Of a stretch of 64,000 nt of DNA, positions 10,187 to 20,573 are shown piece by piece; the stretch's first letter is position 1, and each line of letters opens with the position of its first letter. The stretch is taken from NCBI GenBank assembly GCA_017469925.1, contig JAFUFK010000020.1:1-64000 (forward strand). The letters are read 5' to 3'. Both the position numbers and the translations under genes were made by a program. Under the pieces are notes generated by a model. That model was not told the DNA's origin. It saw only the letters and a list, made by a program, of their open reading frames with translations, and searched no databases. The stretch comes from Bacteroidaceae bacterium (lineage in GTDB: Bacteria > Bacteroidota > Bacteroidia > Bacteroidales > Bacteroidaceae).

Positions 10187-10222
10187 GCATGCCGCACTCT
10201 CCCTTGGGAGGATGCGGCATGC
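10187..10222. promoter_or_regulatory. Long perfect hairpin upstream of the LRR gene
   Basis: GCATGCCGCA pairs with TGCGGCATGC, and the inner CTCCC pairs with GGGAG across a two-base loop. There is no T run on either side, so it does not look like a terminator. Lying about 140 bases before the LRR start it may be a leader hairpin or protein site; its role is unknown. Confidence 0.45.
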
Positions 10223-10286
10223 AGTATGTAACACGCTGATATGCAGTTGGTTATAGGGGGGGGGTAAGCATCTTGTAAAAGGTTAT

Positions 10287-10336
10287 AGCGCTTTGCGCTA
10301 GTTAGAGGTTAGAGGTTAGAGGGTTAGGGGTTAGAG
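10287..10336. repeat. AGCGCTTTGCGCT palindrome plus GTTAGAG heptamer tract
   Basis: AGCGCTTTGCGCT is followed at once by several GTTAGAG/GGTTAGG heptamers ending just before the HEPN gene stop (10342). It is the best-preserved intergenic copy of this composite element. Confidence 0.75.
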
Positions 10337-10341
10337 GTTTT

Positions 10342-10752
10342 CTATTCTTCGTTTACAGGAATAAGTTCATAGAGGTGGGCGATGAAGTAATCAACAGCTT
10401 CATGCAAGGGGGCAAGGTCATTCTTCACCACATCCCAGACAAGTTCAGAGTTGATATCGAAATAACCATGTGCAATGTGGTCACGCATACCCTTAACTTC
10501 TCGCCAAGGTATTTCGGGACGATGAAAGAGCAATTGTGCATTCGTCCGCTCATCGATACGGCGGAAACCTTCACCGATGGCTTCGATAAGCATGCAATTA
10601 GCCGCTAAAGTCTTCATCCCATCGGGGGATGTATGGAAATCGTCCGACGATGAGAATGAGGCGTTCCAGTCCTGAAGATTGTCTATTGCTTCGCGTATCT
10701 GAAGCAGTTGGTCCTCAACTACCTGTAACTGACGAAAAGATATTGACTCCAT
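10342..10752 (-). CDS. HEPN domain toxin (HepT-like, DUF86)
   Basis: A 136-residue all-helical HEPN protein carrying the catalytic RX4HXY signature as R90-DHIA-H95-G-Y97, which in HepT-type toxins is the RNase active site. It pairs with the nucleotidyltransferase gene directly upstream; the two overlap by 38 bases, the usual arrangement of MNT-HEPN (MntA-HepT) toxin-antitoxin modules, in which the nucleotidyltransferase neutralises the toxin by AMPylating the Tyr of this motif. I chose the ATG at 10752 (MESISFRQLQ) rather than the longer frame from 10854, whose first 34 residues lie over the antitoxin gene and do not resemble a HEPN start. It is probably chromosomal and could serve phage defence or stress control. 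Confidence 0.88.
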   Translation of the reverse strand: MESISFRQLQVVEDQLLQIREAIDNLQDWNASFSSSDDFHTSPDGMKTLAANCMLIEAIGEGFRRIDERTNAQLLFHRPEIPWREVKGMRDHIAHGYFDINSELVWDVVKNDLAPLHEAVDYFIAHLYELIPVNEE

Positions 10753-11026
10753 CACGCTCAATTTGTTTTCTAAAGAAAGGGCGCATGTTACGATGGTCCT
10801 GCACCAAATCGACACCACAACCCAAAAGATTTTCCAGATACTGAACTGCCGCAACGTGGTTGTAGAACTTTGCCGGCATGGTGACGAACAAATCTACATC
10901 ACTACCCTCGCGATGCTCATTCCTGGCTACCGAACCAAAAAGCCGCATCGAGGTGATACCAAAGCGCTGTTGCAGCTCGGCGGCATGGCTTCGGATAGTC
11001 TTGATGTATTCGCTTCGGGTTCTCAT
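10715..11026 (-). CDS. MNT-family nucleotidyltransferase antitoxin
   Basis: A 103-residue minimal nucleotidyltransferase. The family signature GSXARXXXXXXSDXDL is clear as G31-S-V-A-R-N-E-H-R-E-G-S-D43-V-D45-L, with the two metal-binding Asp. It is the antitoxin partner of the overlapping HEPN gene. The open frame begins at 11053, but a TATATTTG -7 box lies at 11051-11058, so the ATG at 11026 (MRTRSEYIKT), which also matches the family start, is preferred. The promoter's expected -33 position lies inside a 7-base repeat tract (11068-11095), which could make expression sensitive to repeat number. Confidence 0.88.
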   Translation of the reverse strand: MRTRSEYIKTIRSHAAELQQRFGITSMRLFGSVARNEHREGSDVDLFVTMPAKFYNHVAAVQYLENLLGCGVDLVQDHRNMRPFFRKQIERDGVNIFSSVTGS

Positions 11027-11050
11027 AGGCAAACATTTCGTTATTCGCCA

Positions 11051-11058
11051 CAAATATA
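11051..11058 (-). promoter_or_regulatory. -7 box of the MNT-HEPN module
   Basis: Minus-strand TATATTTG, 24 bases before the chosen ATG at 11026. No TTTG lies 20 bases further upstream; that position is occupied by a heptamer repeat tract. Confidence 0.55.
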
Positions 11059-11067
11059 CGAATAAAA

Positions 11068-11095
11068 GTTTAATGTTTAACGGTTAACGGTTAAT
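11068..11095. repeat. Heptamer tract (GTTTAAC/GGTTAAC-type)
   Basis: Four 7-base units: GTTTAAT, GTTTAAC, GGTTAAC, GGTTAAT. They cover the -33 region of the MNT-HEPN promoter. Confidence 0.85.
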
Positions 11096-11204
11096 TTTTT
11101 TTGCGGGTTGCTTACAAAAGAGGTGATGTAAGGGGCGCATCGCCTAAGCGCTTTGCCCGAAACGCCTGACTGCCTCTGGGGAAACGTATAGAAGTCTGTG
11201 ATGT

Positions 11205-11292
11205 AAGACGCGCATCTTACAGCCGAAAGACGCACATCTTACAAGCGAAAGACGCGCATCTTACAGCCGAAAGACGCGCGTCTTTCGGCACA
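11205..11292. repeat. 22-bp palindromic tandem array A (AAGACGCGCATCTT family)
   Basis: Four consecutive 22-bp units start at 11205, 11227, 11249 and 11271. Each begins AAGACGC(G/A)C(A/G)TCTT; with flanking bases the core is the near-palindrome GTAAGACGCGCATCTTAC, and the last unit holds the perfect palindrome AAGACGCGCGTCTT. The same family recurs at 46440-46527. The array lies in the 433-bp gap between the MNT gene and the beta-galactosidase. The rest of that gap holds a heptamer tract, AGCGCTT elements and a terminator, with no gene visible. Confidence 0.9.
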
Positions 11293-11330
11293 AACATATA
11301 GCCGGTAAAGCATAAGCACTGCGTGCTGGG

Positions 11331-11397
11331 GTAAGCGCTTCGTACTGGAGGGAGCGCTTACGCGCTGGTGAAAGGGGAGAGGGTTAGAGGTTAGAGG
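11331..11397. repeat. AGCGCTT elements with GGTTAGA heptamers
   Basis: Two diverged AAGCGCTT-C-G-palindrome cores, then GGTGAAAGG and GGTTAGA units. Same composite element as 10287-10336 but degenerate. Confidence 0.5.
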
Positions 11398-11411
11398 GGG
11401 ACGGCCTTAAG

Positions 11412-11455
11412 GAAAAAGAAAGGCCCTTTCGCCTCCGGCGGGAGGGAAAGGGCCT
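11412..11455 (-). terminator. Rho-independent terminator of the beta-galactosidase gene
   Basis: Inverted repeat AGGCCCTTTC / GAAAGGGCCT around a GC-rich loop; on the minus strand it is followed by TTTCTTTTTCC. It lies 32 bases past the stop of the leftward GH2 gene. Confidence 0.8.
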
Positions 11456-11486
11456 GTTACAAGGGGGGGCGGGTAACGCCGAGTCG

Positions 11487-14618
<3,132 letters not shown>

Positions 14619-14650
14619 TTAGTTTGGTTTGGTAATAGTATAGTTTGCCA

Positions 14651-14710
14651 CAAAGATACGGAATAATTATGAATTGTGAATTGTGAATTGTGAATTATTT
14701 TGTATCTTTG
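14651..14710. promoter_or_regulatory. Divergent promoters sharing one -33 position over a heptamer tract
   Basis: TATCTTTG on the minus strand at 14658-14651 (beta-galactosidase) and on the plus strand at 14703-14710 (DUF6057 operon). Counting the usual 20-base spacer, both -33 boxes would fall on the same four bases, 14679-14682. Those lie inside GTGAATT heptamers (14669-14697) and do not read TTTG. Confidence 0.6.
14669..14697. repeat. Heptamer tract (GTGAATT-type)
   Basis: About four 7-base units of TGAATTG/GTGAATT between two divergent -7 boxes. Confidence 0.85.
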
Positions 14711-14732
14711 TCCGCAACAACGACTAATAACG

Positions 14733-16622
14733 ATGAAAAACAAAGAGCGATACCTGGTTCCACTGCTGCTTGCGGTGGCGTTGGTCGTGATGGGTTGGAT
14801 GGTTTTACGCACGGAGAGCGAGGTGCTCTATCGCATGCAGGAACTGTCGCTTTGGTTGCCCACACGCTATTTCCTGAAGATTTCCACCTTCTATCCCGGC
14901 GGCCTGCTGACGTGGGCGGGAGCCCTGATGACGCAGTTCTTCTTCCATCCCTGGCTGGGCATGGGACTGATGGTGGTGGCTTGGGGACTCATCATGCTCC
15001 TCACATGCCGTCTGTTCCGCCTGCATGGCGTCTGGCAGGGATTGAGCCTGCTGGTGCCCCTGGCCCTCATGGCCGCCTTGGTGCAGACGGGCTACTGGCT
15101 CTATTACATGAAACTGCAGGGCCACGCGTGGGTGCCGACATTGGGCGTACTGACGGCCCTCCTGTTGGCCATCCCCTTCCGCCGCCTCACTAACCGCTGG
15201 GGCCGTCTTGCCTGGATGGCCATTGTCGGCATTCTGGGCTATCCCCTCATGGGAGCATGGAGTTTCCTGGCCTTGGGCCTGCAGACCCTCTCCCCTGCCC
15301 TCCAGAAAGACACGAAACCCCTCACCTCTCGCCTCTCACCTCTCGCTTTGGGAGTCTTCCTTATCGCCTTGGTGCCGCCCATCATGGTGCAACGGTTCTA
15401 TGGGCAGGTGGAGATGTCGCAGGCCTGGCTGGCTGCCATGCCCTCGTTCCAGTACGGCAAGACCGACTGCATGGCCTATCGCTATGCCTACTTTGCCCTG
15501 CCCGTCATATTCATCATCCTGGCCCTCCTTCCAAAGGAAAGTCCCTCCCAATCAAGGGGGAGGAATTGGGGGAGAGGGGCCCTCGTCGTGGTGCTTCTGT
15601 TGCTCGCTTGCTTTGGCGTATCGAAGCGGTGGAACCGAGACACGAACTTCCATAAGGAAGTCAGCATGACCAATGCCATCCACCGGCTCGACTGGGAGGG
15701 TGTCCTGCGCATAATGCTCAGCCAGGACATGGGCCCGACGATGCCCCCGACGCGCGTCATGGTAATGATGAAGAACCTGGCCCTCTTCCGCCTCGGAAGG
15801 GCCGGCGACGAGATGTTCCGCTATCCCGAAGGCGCCGAGCAGCAACATGCCGAATGGCAGGTCCGCATGACGCAGGTGGGCGGCAAGATGCTCTATTACC
15901 ACTACGGCAAGGCAGGCTTCTGCTACCGCTGGTGTATGGAGGACGGCGTAGAGTTCGGCTGGAGCGTGGATGTGCTGAAGTACATGACCAAGTGCAGCCT
16001 GCTGACCCACGACTGGGACGTAGCCCGCAAGTACATCGACATGCTTCGCCAAACCCTCTACCACCGCGAGTGGGCCGAAAAGTACGAACGCCTCATCGGC
16101 CACCCCGAACTGATGCTCGAGGACGAGGAGATGCGCCCCATCATCCCGATGGCCGAATTCCCCGACCGCCTCGACGGTGACAACACCCTGGTCGAACTCT
16201 ATCTGCTGCGCACCTTCTCGAGTGGTTTCGGTGCCGACCCGGGATATCAGGAGATGACGCTGCTCTCGGCACTCATCATGAAGGACATACCACTCTTCTG
16301 GCCACGATTCCACCAGTACCTGAACATGCACCAGCGGGAGGAGGGTTTCCACGTGCCCCGCTACTACCAGGAGGCGGCCTACCTCTACTCGATGCTTGAG
16401 CCGCAGAAGCCCAGCGAACTTTGGCCAGGTATCACCAACGCCGAGGCACTGGAGCACATACCCTTCGACGACAGCGTGAAGGAGACCTACCGCCGGTTTA
16501 TGGAGTTCAACACCCAGTGCGGTTCGATGTCGGAGGAGCAGAAACGCGTGGCCTTCCAACCGCAGTTTGGCGACACCTTCTACTTCTTCTACTTCCTCGT
16601 AAGAAATCAGAAGACCAATTAA
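14733..16622 (+). CDS. DUF6057 family multi-spanning membrane protein
   Basis: About 629 residues. The N-terminal half has roughly ten membrane segments (for example LLLAVALVVMGWMVL, LGMGLMVVAWGLIMLLTC, LVPLALMAALVQTGYWLYY). A soluble, TPR-like helical C-terminal half follows. It resembles the Bacteroidales DUF6057 family, of unknown function. The start is the ATG at 14733, since the -7 box at 14703-14710 lies inside the longer frame. Two stretches look like absorbed repeats: 15323-15349 encodes PLTSRLSPLA from a 7-base tract, and 15536-15588 encodes SPSQSRGRNWGRG from a C-rich hairpin element. It heads an operon with a TolB-like lipoprotein and a kinase-LRR receptor. Confidence 0.75.
   Translation: MKNKERYLVPLLLAVALVVMGWMVLRTESEVLYRMQELSLWLPTRYFLKISTFYPGGLLTWAGALMTQFFFHPWLGMGLMVVAWGLIMLLTCRLFRLHGVWQGLSLLVPLALMAALVQTGYWLYYMKLQGHAWVPTLGVLTALLLAIPFRRLTNRWGRLAWMAIVGILGYPLMGAWSFLALGLQTLSPALQKDTKPLTSRLSPLALGVFLIALVPPIMVQRFYGQVEMSQAWLAAMPSFQYGKTDCMAYRYAYFALPVIFIILALLPKESPSQSRGRNWGRGALVVVLLLLACFGVSKRWNRDTNFHKEVSMTNAIHRLDWEGVLRIMLSQDMGPTMPPTRVMVMMKNLALFRLGRAGDEMFRYPEGAEQQHAEWQVRMTQVGGKMLYYHYGKAGFCYRWCMEDGVEFGWSVDVLKYMTKCSLLTHDWDVARKYIDMLRQTLYHREWAEKYERLIGHPELMLEDEEMRPIIPMAEFPDRLDGDNTLVELYLLRTFSSGFGADPGYQEMTLLSALIMKDIPLFWPRFHQYLNMHQREEGFHVPRYYQEAAYLYSMLEPQKPSELWPGITNAEALEHIPFDDSVKETYRRFMEFNTQCGSMSEEQKRVAFQPQFGDTFYFFYFLVRNQKTN
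15323..15343. repeat. In-frame heptamer tract (CACCTCT-type) inside the DUF6057 gene
   Basis: Three 7-base units CACCTCT, CGCCTCT, CACCTCT, then a decayed CGCTTTG. It encodes LTSRLSPLA, nearly the peptide encoded by the longer tract in the GH2 gene at 28081-28150. Confidence 0.65.
15536..15588. repeat. C-rich hairpin element inside the DUF6057 gene
   Basis: GTCCCTCCCAATCAAGGGGGAGG followed by a GGGG/GAGAGGGG tail, matching the C-rich hairpin family also seen near 16.6, 24.4, 26.0 and 26.5 kb. It is translated without breaking the frame. Confidence 0.65.
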
Positions 16623-16781
16623 AAGACCCACCCCCTTCCCCTCCCTTGTATGGAGGGGAGTAATTACCAATAACTAATATAGAATTAATATAAATTATAG
16701 AATCGCATGAATATGATAAAGTTCAATCTTCGGAAGTATATACTCCCCTCCATACAAGGGAGGGGCTGGGGGGTGGGTCTT
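16623..16781. repeat. 40-bp inverted repeat flanking a start codon
   Basis: The left arm (16623-16662) and right arm (16741-16781) are near-perfect reverse complements, differing by a few bases around CTT/CAG. Each arm is itself a CCCCTCC...GGAGGGG hairpin. The 78-base AT-rich segment between them contains the start codon (16707) of the TolB-like gene, and the right arm encodes part of its signal peptide. There is no -7 box in the segment. Confidence 0.85.
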
Positions 16782-18239
16782 CTGGTTCTCCTTGCCGCCT
16801 GCTCCCACCCCAAGGCTCCCACGGCATTCAGCCAAAGCGAGCAACTACCGAAGACCTTCCCCGATTACGTCGACGTCACCGTGCCCGTCAACATTGCCCC
16901 GCTGACCTTCACCATCGAGGAGGAGGGCCTCGACTTCGTAACCCGCATCACCGCCGGCAAGGGCGAATGGCTCTACGCCGGCCGCGACGTATGTCCCTCC
17001 GAGAAGCAGTGGCGGCGGATGAAGGCAGACTCCGTCATCCACGTCGAAGTCTTTGTCGAGAAGCAGGCCGGGCGCTGGGTGCGCCTCATGCCCTTCAGCA
17101 TCCATGTCAGCCCCGACCCCATCGACCCCTACATATCGTACCGACTCATCGCACCCTCGTACGTCACCTACGAAGACCTGACCATCAACCAACGCTGCCT
17201 CGAGACCTACGAAGAGAGTCTCATCTACGGCAACATGTCGAACTCGGACGAACGCGACGGCCAGTGCATCAACTGCCACGCCTATCAGCAGTACAACCCG
17301 GAGCGCTTGCAGTTCCACGTCCGCCAGGCTCACGGCGGCACCATCATTGCCTACGATGGCAAGCTGGAGCGCGTCAATATGGTGACGGGCCACACCACCT
17401 CCGCCGGAGTCTATCCCGCCTGGCACCCCACGGAACGCCTCATTGCCTACTCCACGAACAAGACAGGCCAGTCGTTCCACACCCACGACAACCAAAAGGT
17501 GGAGGTGCAGGACACCTACAGCGACCTCATGCTCTACGACGTCGATGCCCATAAAGTCATGCCCCTCGAGCGCGACACCAACCAACTCGACTGCTTCCCC
17601 TTCTGGAGCCCCGACGGCAAGTATCTCTACTACTGCTCGGCCCACTATGTAAAACAGGACACAGCCCAGGCTACCACGAAGGAGTACGACCTCATCCAGC
17701 ACTACAAGGATGTGAAGTACAGTCTCTACCGTCGCCCGTTCGAACTCAATACCCGGCAGTTCGGCCCGCGCGAGATGGTCTTCGATGCCGCTCGCGACTC
17801 CATGTCCGCCACCCTGCCCCGCATCAGTCCCGACGGCCGATGGCTTATGTTTACGATGGGCGAGTTTGGCGTCTTCCACATCTGGCACCGCGACGCCGAC
17901 CTCTATCTGATGGATTTACAAAACGGTGAGGTACGCCCCGCCCAGGAGCTGAACTCCGACAACGTAGAGTCGTACCACTCCTGGTCGTCGAGCGGCCGCT
18001 GGGTCATCTTCAGTTCGCGCCGCACCGACGGCAACTTCACCCGTCCCTACATAGCCCACTTCGACGGCCAGGGACACTTTACGAAGCCCTTCGAACTGCC
18101 GCAGCGCAATCCCCGCTACCACCACGAACTCCTCCGTTCCTACAACATACCCGAGTTCATGACCGGCCCCGTCCGCATCCGCCCCCAAGAGTTCGCCGCC
18201 CAAGTCCGCCGCGACTCCATACAGGCCACGGCTGAGTAA
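16707..18239 (+). CDS. TolB/PD40 beta-propeller lipoprotein with a CXXCH motif
   Basis: A 510-residue envelope protein. The N-terminus GWGVGLLVLLAACSH ends in a lipobox (LAAC), so it should be lipid-anchored. Residues 187-191 read CINCH, a CXXCH c-type haem motif, in the sentence DGQCINCHAYQQYNP. From about 210 there are WD/PD40-like blades (VYPAWHPTERLIAYSTN, FPFWSPDGKYLYYCS, PRISPDGRWLMFTM, WSSSGRWVIFSSRR) as in TolB-type propellers. It sits between the DUF6057 membrane protein and a kinase-LRR gene, separated from the latter by 4 bases. The part of the signal peptide before the hydrophobic core is encoded by one arm of a 40-bp inverted repeat. Actual haem binding is unproven. Confidence 0.75.
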   Translation: MNMIKFNLRKYILPSIQGRGWGVGLLVLLAACSHPKAPTAFSQSEQLPKTFPDYVDVTVPVNIAPLTFTIEEEGLDFVTRITAGKGEWLYAGRDVCPSEKQWRRMKADSVIHVEVFVEKQAGRWVRLMPFSIHVSPDPIDPYISYRLIAPSYVTYEDLTINQRCLETYEESLIYGNMSNSDERDGQCINCHAYQQYNPERLQFHVRQAHGGTIIAYDGKLERVNMVTGHTTSAGVYPAWHPTERLIAYSTNKTGQSFHTHDNQKVEVQDTYSDLMLYDVDAHKVMPLERDTNQLDCFPFWSPDGKYLYYCSAHYVKQDTAQATTKEYDLIQHYKDVKYSLYRRPFELNTRQFGPREMVFDAARDSMSATLPRISPDGRWLMFTMGEFGVFHIWHRDADLYLMDLQNGEVRPAQELNSDNVESYHSWSSSGRWVIFSSRRTDGNFTRPYIAHFDGQGHFTKPFELPQRNPRYHHELLRSYNIPEFMTGPVRIRPQEFAAQVRRDSIQATAE

Positions 18240-18243
18240 GACC

Positions 18244-19839
18244 ATGCAGACGGCGAGCGAAACCTCCTACTTCAGCACATACACCACTTCGAGCCCACTC
18301 ACGGAACAGATTCGGCTCGAAATGGCCAGCCCTACCTATATATATTATAAGGTCGTGCGCGACGGGCGCTGCTACTTCATGAAGGCGCTGCACCCTGAAC
18401 TGCTTGCCAAGGAGTACTATCGTGAGACCCTGCGCAAGGAGTATGAACTGGGACACAGCCTCCAATGCGAATATCTCGTACACTACACCCAACTGGTGGA
18501 CACGCCCGACGAGGCCTACGTGCTCATGGAGTATGTCAATGGGCACACACTGGACGACTTCGTGTCGCAGCATCCCGACTACTTTGCTGACCGTGAGCAT
18601 GTCCGCAAGTTCCTCCGTCAACTCCTGCTGGCCCTGCGCCAACTGCATACCCATCAGGCACTCCATCTCGACCTGAAGCCCTCGAACATCATGCTCACCA
18701 GCGTCAACAACGACGTGCGGCTCATCGACCTCGGTTGCAGTTACACCGACGCACGCCCTTCGACCACGGGGCACACCGACCACTATGCGGCCCCAGAGCA
18801 ATTGGACGAAACAGGAGAGTACGACGCGCGCACCGACCTCTATGCCGTGGGGCGCATCCTCAACGAAATCGATAATGGCCATTATGCCGACATCGCACAG
18901 CGCCTGATGGCCGACGACCCCAACCAGCGATATACCTCTGCCGACGAGGTGCTGGCACTGGTGGACAGGCCTCGCCACCACCATTGGCCCATTCTGCTCC
19001 TCCTGACGCTCCTATTGGGTGGCTTGGCCATATGGATTTTCGGATATGGAGCCGTATGGCCAGGCATGTACCTCACCGACTGCCAGAATCAGGATACCCT
19101 CCACCTGCGCATACTCTCTCTGCGCCATCGCACCCTGGCCGTCGTGGCTCCGCCCCAGAGCTGTCGGGCCTATGCGGATGACGTCGTGCTCCCCGACTCC
19201 GTCGTCCATCGCGGACAGACCTTCCACATCACGGAAATCGCCCCACGGGCTTTTGCCGACTGCCACCAACTCGAGAACATCCACTTCCCCACTACCCTCA
19301 CCACCATCCGCAAAGGGGCGTTCGACCATTGCTGTCGTCTGACGGCCCTACAGCTTCCACCCTCGCTCACGCAGGTGGAGATGGAGGTTTTCCACAATTG
19401 CCGCAGCCTCTCGCTGGTCAGTTGGCCTCCCTCCTGTACCGAGGTGCCCCGCAACTGTTTCCTCAGTTGCGTCGCCCTCCGCTCCATCACGCTTCCCGAG
19501 GGCGTTACGGCCATCCATCAGGATGCCTTTGTGGGATGTGACTCTCTTACCGACGTTCAGTTGCCCCAGTCGCTTACGGCCATCGAGCGCGGTGTCTTCT
19601 ACGCTTGCCCTGCACTACGCGACATCACCATCCCCGTCCACGTCACGCTCTTGGGCGAATATCTGTTCTACGAATGTCCGTCGCTGCAAGCCATCCGTCT
19701 GCTTCCCACGACTCCACCTTATATGTCCACCATTGTCGATAAACATTTCGAGGGCACCATTTTGGTACCCTCTGCATCCCTCGAAGCCTATCGCACCGCT
19801 CCCGGGTGGAAAAATCTAAAGATTGAGGCTGACTATTAA
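18244..19839 (+). CDS. Membrane Ser/Thr protein kinase with extracytoplasmic LRR_5 repeats
   Basis: A 531-residue receptor-like kinase. The kinase domain is at about 20-235: ATP-anchoring Lys in CYFMKAL (46), catalytic loop HLDLKPSN (about 140; HRD has become HLD), metal loop DLG in LIDLGCS (about 161; usual DFG), AAPEQ, and RTDLYAVGRIL. A clear glycine-rich loop is missing. A membrane segment follows at about 248-272 (WPILLLLTLLLGGLAIWIFGYG). The rest is BspA-like LRR_5 repeats (about 320-490: I-A-x-x-A-F-x-x-C-x-x-L-x-x-I-x-x-P). The kinase is predicted cytoplasmic and the repeats outside. It follows the TolB-like lipoprotein by 4 bases, so the operon may couple envelope sensing to phosphorylation. 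Confidence 0.85.
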   Translation: MQTASETSYFSTYTTSSPLTEQIRLEMASPTYIYYKVVRDGRCYFMKALHPELLAKEYYRETLRKEYELGHSLQCEYLVHYTQLVDTPDEAYVLMEYVNGHTLDDFVSQHPDYFADREHVRKFLRQLLLALRQLHTHQALHLDLKPSNIMLTSVNNDVRLIDLGCSYTDARPSTTGHTDHYAAPEQLDETGEYDARTDLYAVGRILNEIDNGHYADIAQRLMADDPNQRYTSADEVLALVDRPRHHHWPILLLLTLLLGGLAIWIFGYGAVWPGMYLTDCQNQDTLHLRILSLRHRTLAVVAPPQSCRAYADDVVLPDSVVHRGQTFHITEIAPRAFADCHQLENIHFPTTLTTIRKGAFDHCCRLTALQLPPSLTQVEMEVFHNCRSLSLVSWPPSCTEVPRNCFLSCVALRSITLPEGVTAIHQDAFVGCDSLTDVQLPQSLTAIERGVFYACPALRDITIPVHVTLLGEYLFYECPSLQAIRLLPTTPPYMSTIVDKHFEGTILVPSASLEAYRTAPGWKNLKIEADY

Positions 19840-19859
19840 CCCGTTAAACTTTTAAACGC

Positions 19860-20429
19860 TTAACCTCTTACAAACCTCACCCCCTTGGTGCGCCCGCACA
19901 CATAGTTGACGGGCAAGGCTCCATCGCGCACCAGTCCGATGAGTGTCAGCGGCATCCCATCTACAATGTGGCTGCAATGGAACGTATCGCCCGGGCGCAG
20001 TTTGCTGTTTATCGACTCCACGACGGTGAACAAGTCCTCCCCCTCGTAGCGAATGGTCACCTGTCGGTCGGGCTGCCAGGTCAGTTGTATGTGCGCCCCT
20101 ATCCTCTGTTCCCGGGCAAAAAGGTGGCGACTGAACATGTTTCCACTCTCATCCTTCAGTCGTGTGTCTGCCTGACAGAAGGTGGCCCACTCCTGGTAGC
20201 CCACGAACTGCGACAGGATGTCCAGTGTCGAGCGCCGCGCCTTGTCGTCGTCGCGTTCCTTATCCACATAGCCCCAGAAGCGCTTCAGGGTCGAAACGCT
20301 CAACCGCTGCCTCGTCCGCTGGTATATCTGTTCCGACAATAGTTCAAAGTCCCTCGGTGTCTTCACCGCTGTGCCCAGCACCTTCTCGGCCAGTTGGCGC
20401 AGTTCGCCGTATTTGTCCTGTGTTATCAT
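19860..20429 (-). CDS. Conserved Bacteroidales hypothetical protein
   Basis: A 189-residue protein. The first 90 residues (LAEKVLGTAVKTPRDFELL..LSVSTLKRFWGYV..RRSTLDILSQFVGYQEWATFC) are helical and look like a DNA-binding-type module found at the head of many Prevotella hypotheticals. The rest is beta-rich and may form a small barrel. No catalytic motif was recognised. The start is firm: TAACTTTG at 20441-20434 lies only four bases before the ATG, implying a leaderless transcript. It converges on the kinase-LRR gene with a 20-base gap. Confidence 0.7.
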   Translation of the reverse strand: MITQDKYGELRQLAEKVLGTAVKTPRDFELLSEQIYQRTRQRLSVSTLKRFWGYVDKERDDDKARRSTLDILSQFVGYQEWATFCQADTRLKDESGNMFSRHLFAREQRIGAHIQLTWQPDRQVTIRYEGEDLFTVVESINSKLRPGDTFHCSHIVDGMPLTLIGLVRDGALPVNYVCGRTKGVRFVRG

Positions 20430-20433
20430 GCCA

Positions 20434-20441
20434 CAAAGTTA
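20434..20441 (-). promoter_or_regulatory. -7 box abutting the start codon of the 189-residue protein gene
   Basis: Minus-strand TAACTTTG followed by TGGC and then the ATG (20429). A transcript from here would begin at or near the ATG. No TTTG was seen at the -33 position. Confidence 0.55.
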
Positions 20442-20528
20442 CGGATTCTTTTCGACATACCATGCCCTTCATGCAATAAGAACCAAATATGAACCAATGA
20501 TTGCCGCCTGCAACTCACGCGAATTGCG

Positions 20529-20536
20529 TAATTTTG
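20529..20536 (+). promoter_or_regulatory. Probable -7 box of the TerB-like/SPFH cluster
   Basis: TAATTTTG 37 bases before the ATG at 20574. The -33 box is not convincing. Confidence 0.45.
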
Positions 20537-20573
20537 TAGGCGAAATAACAAACATTCAAATCTTAATAAAATT

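Noticed and set aside
11205-11292. CRISPR-like array
   Set aside because: Units are directly adjacent 22-bp copies with no variable spacers, and no cas genes are present.
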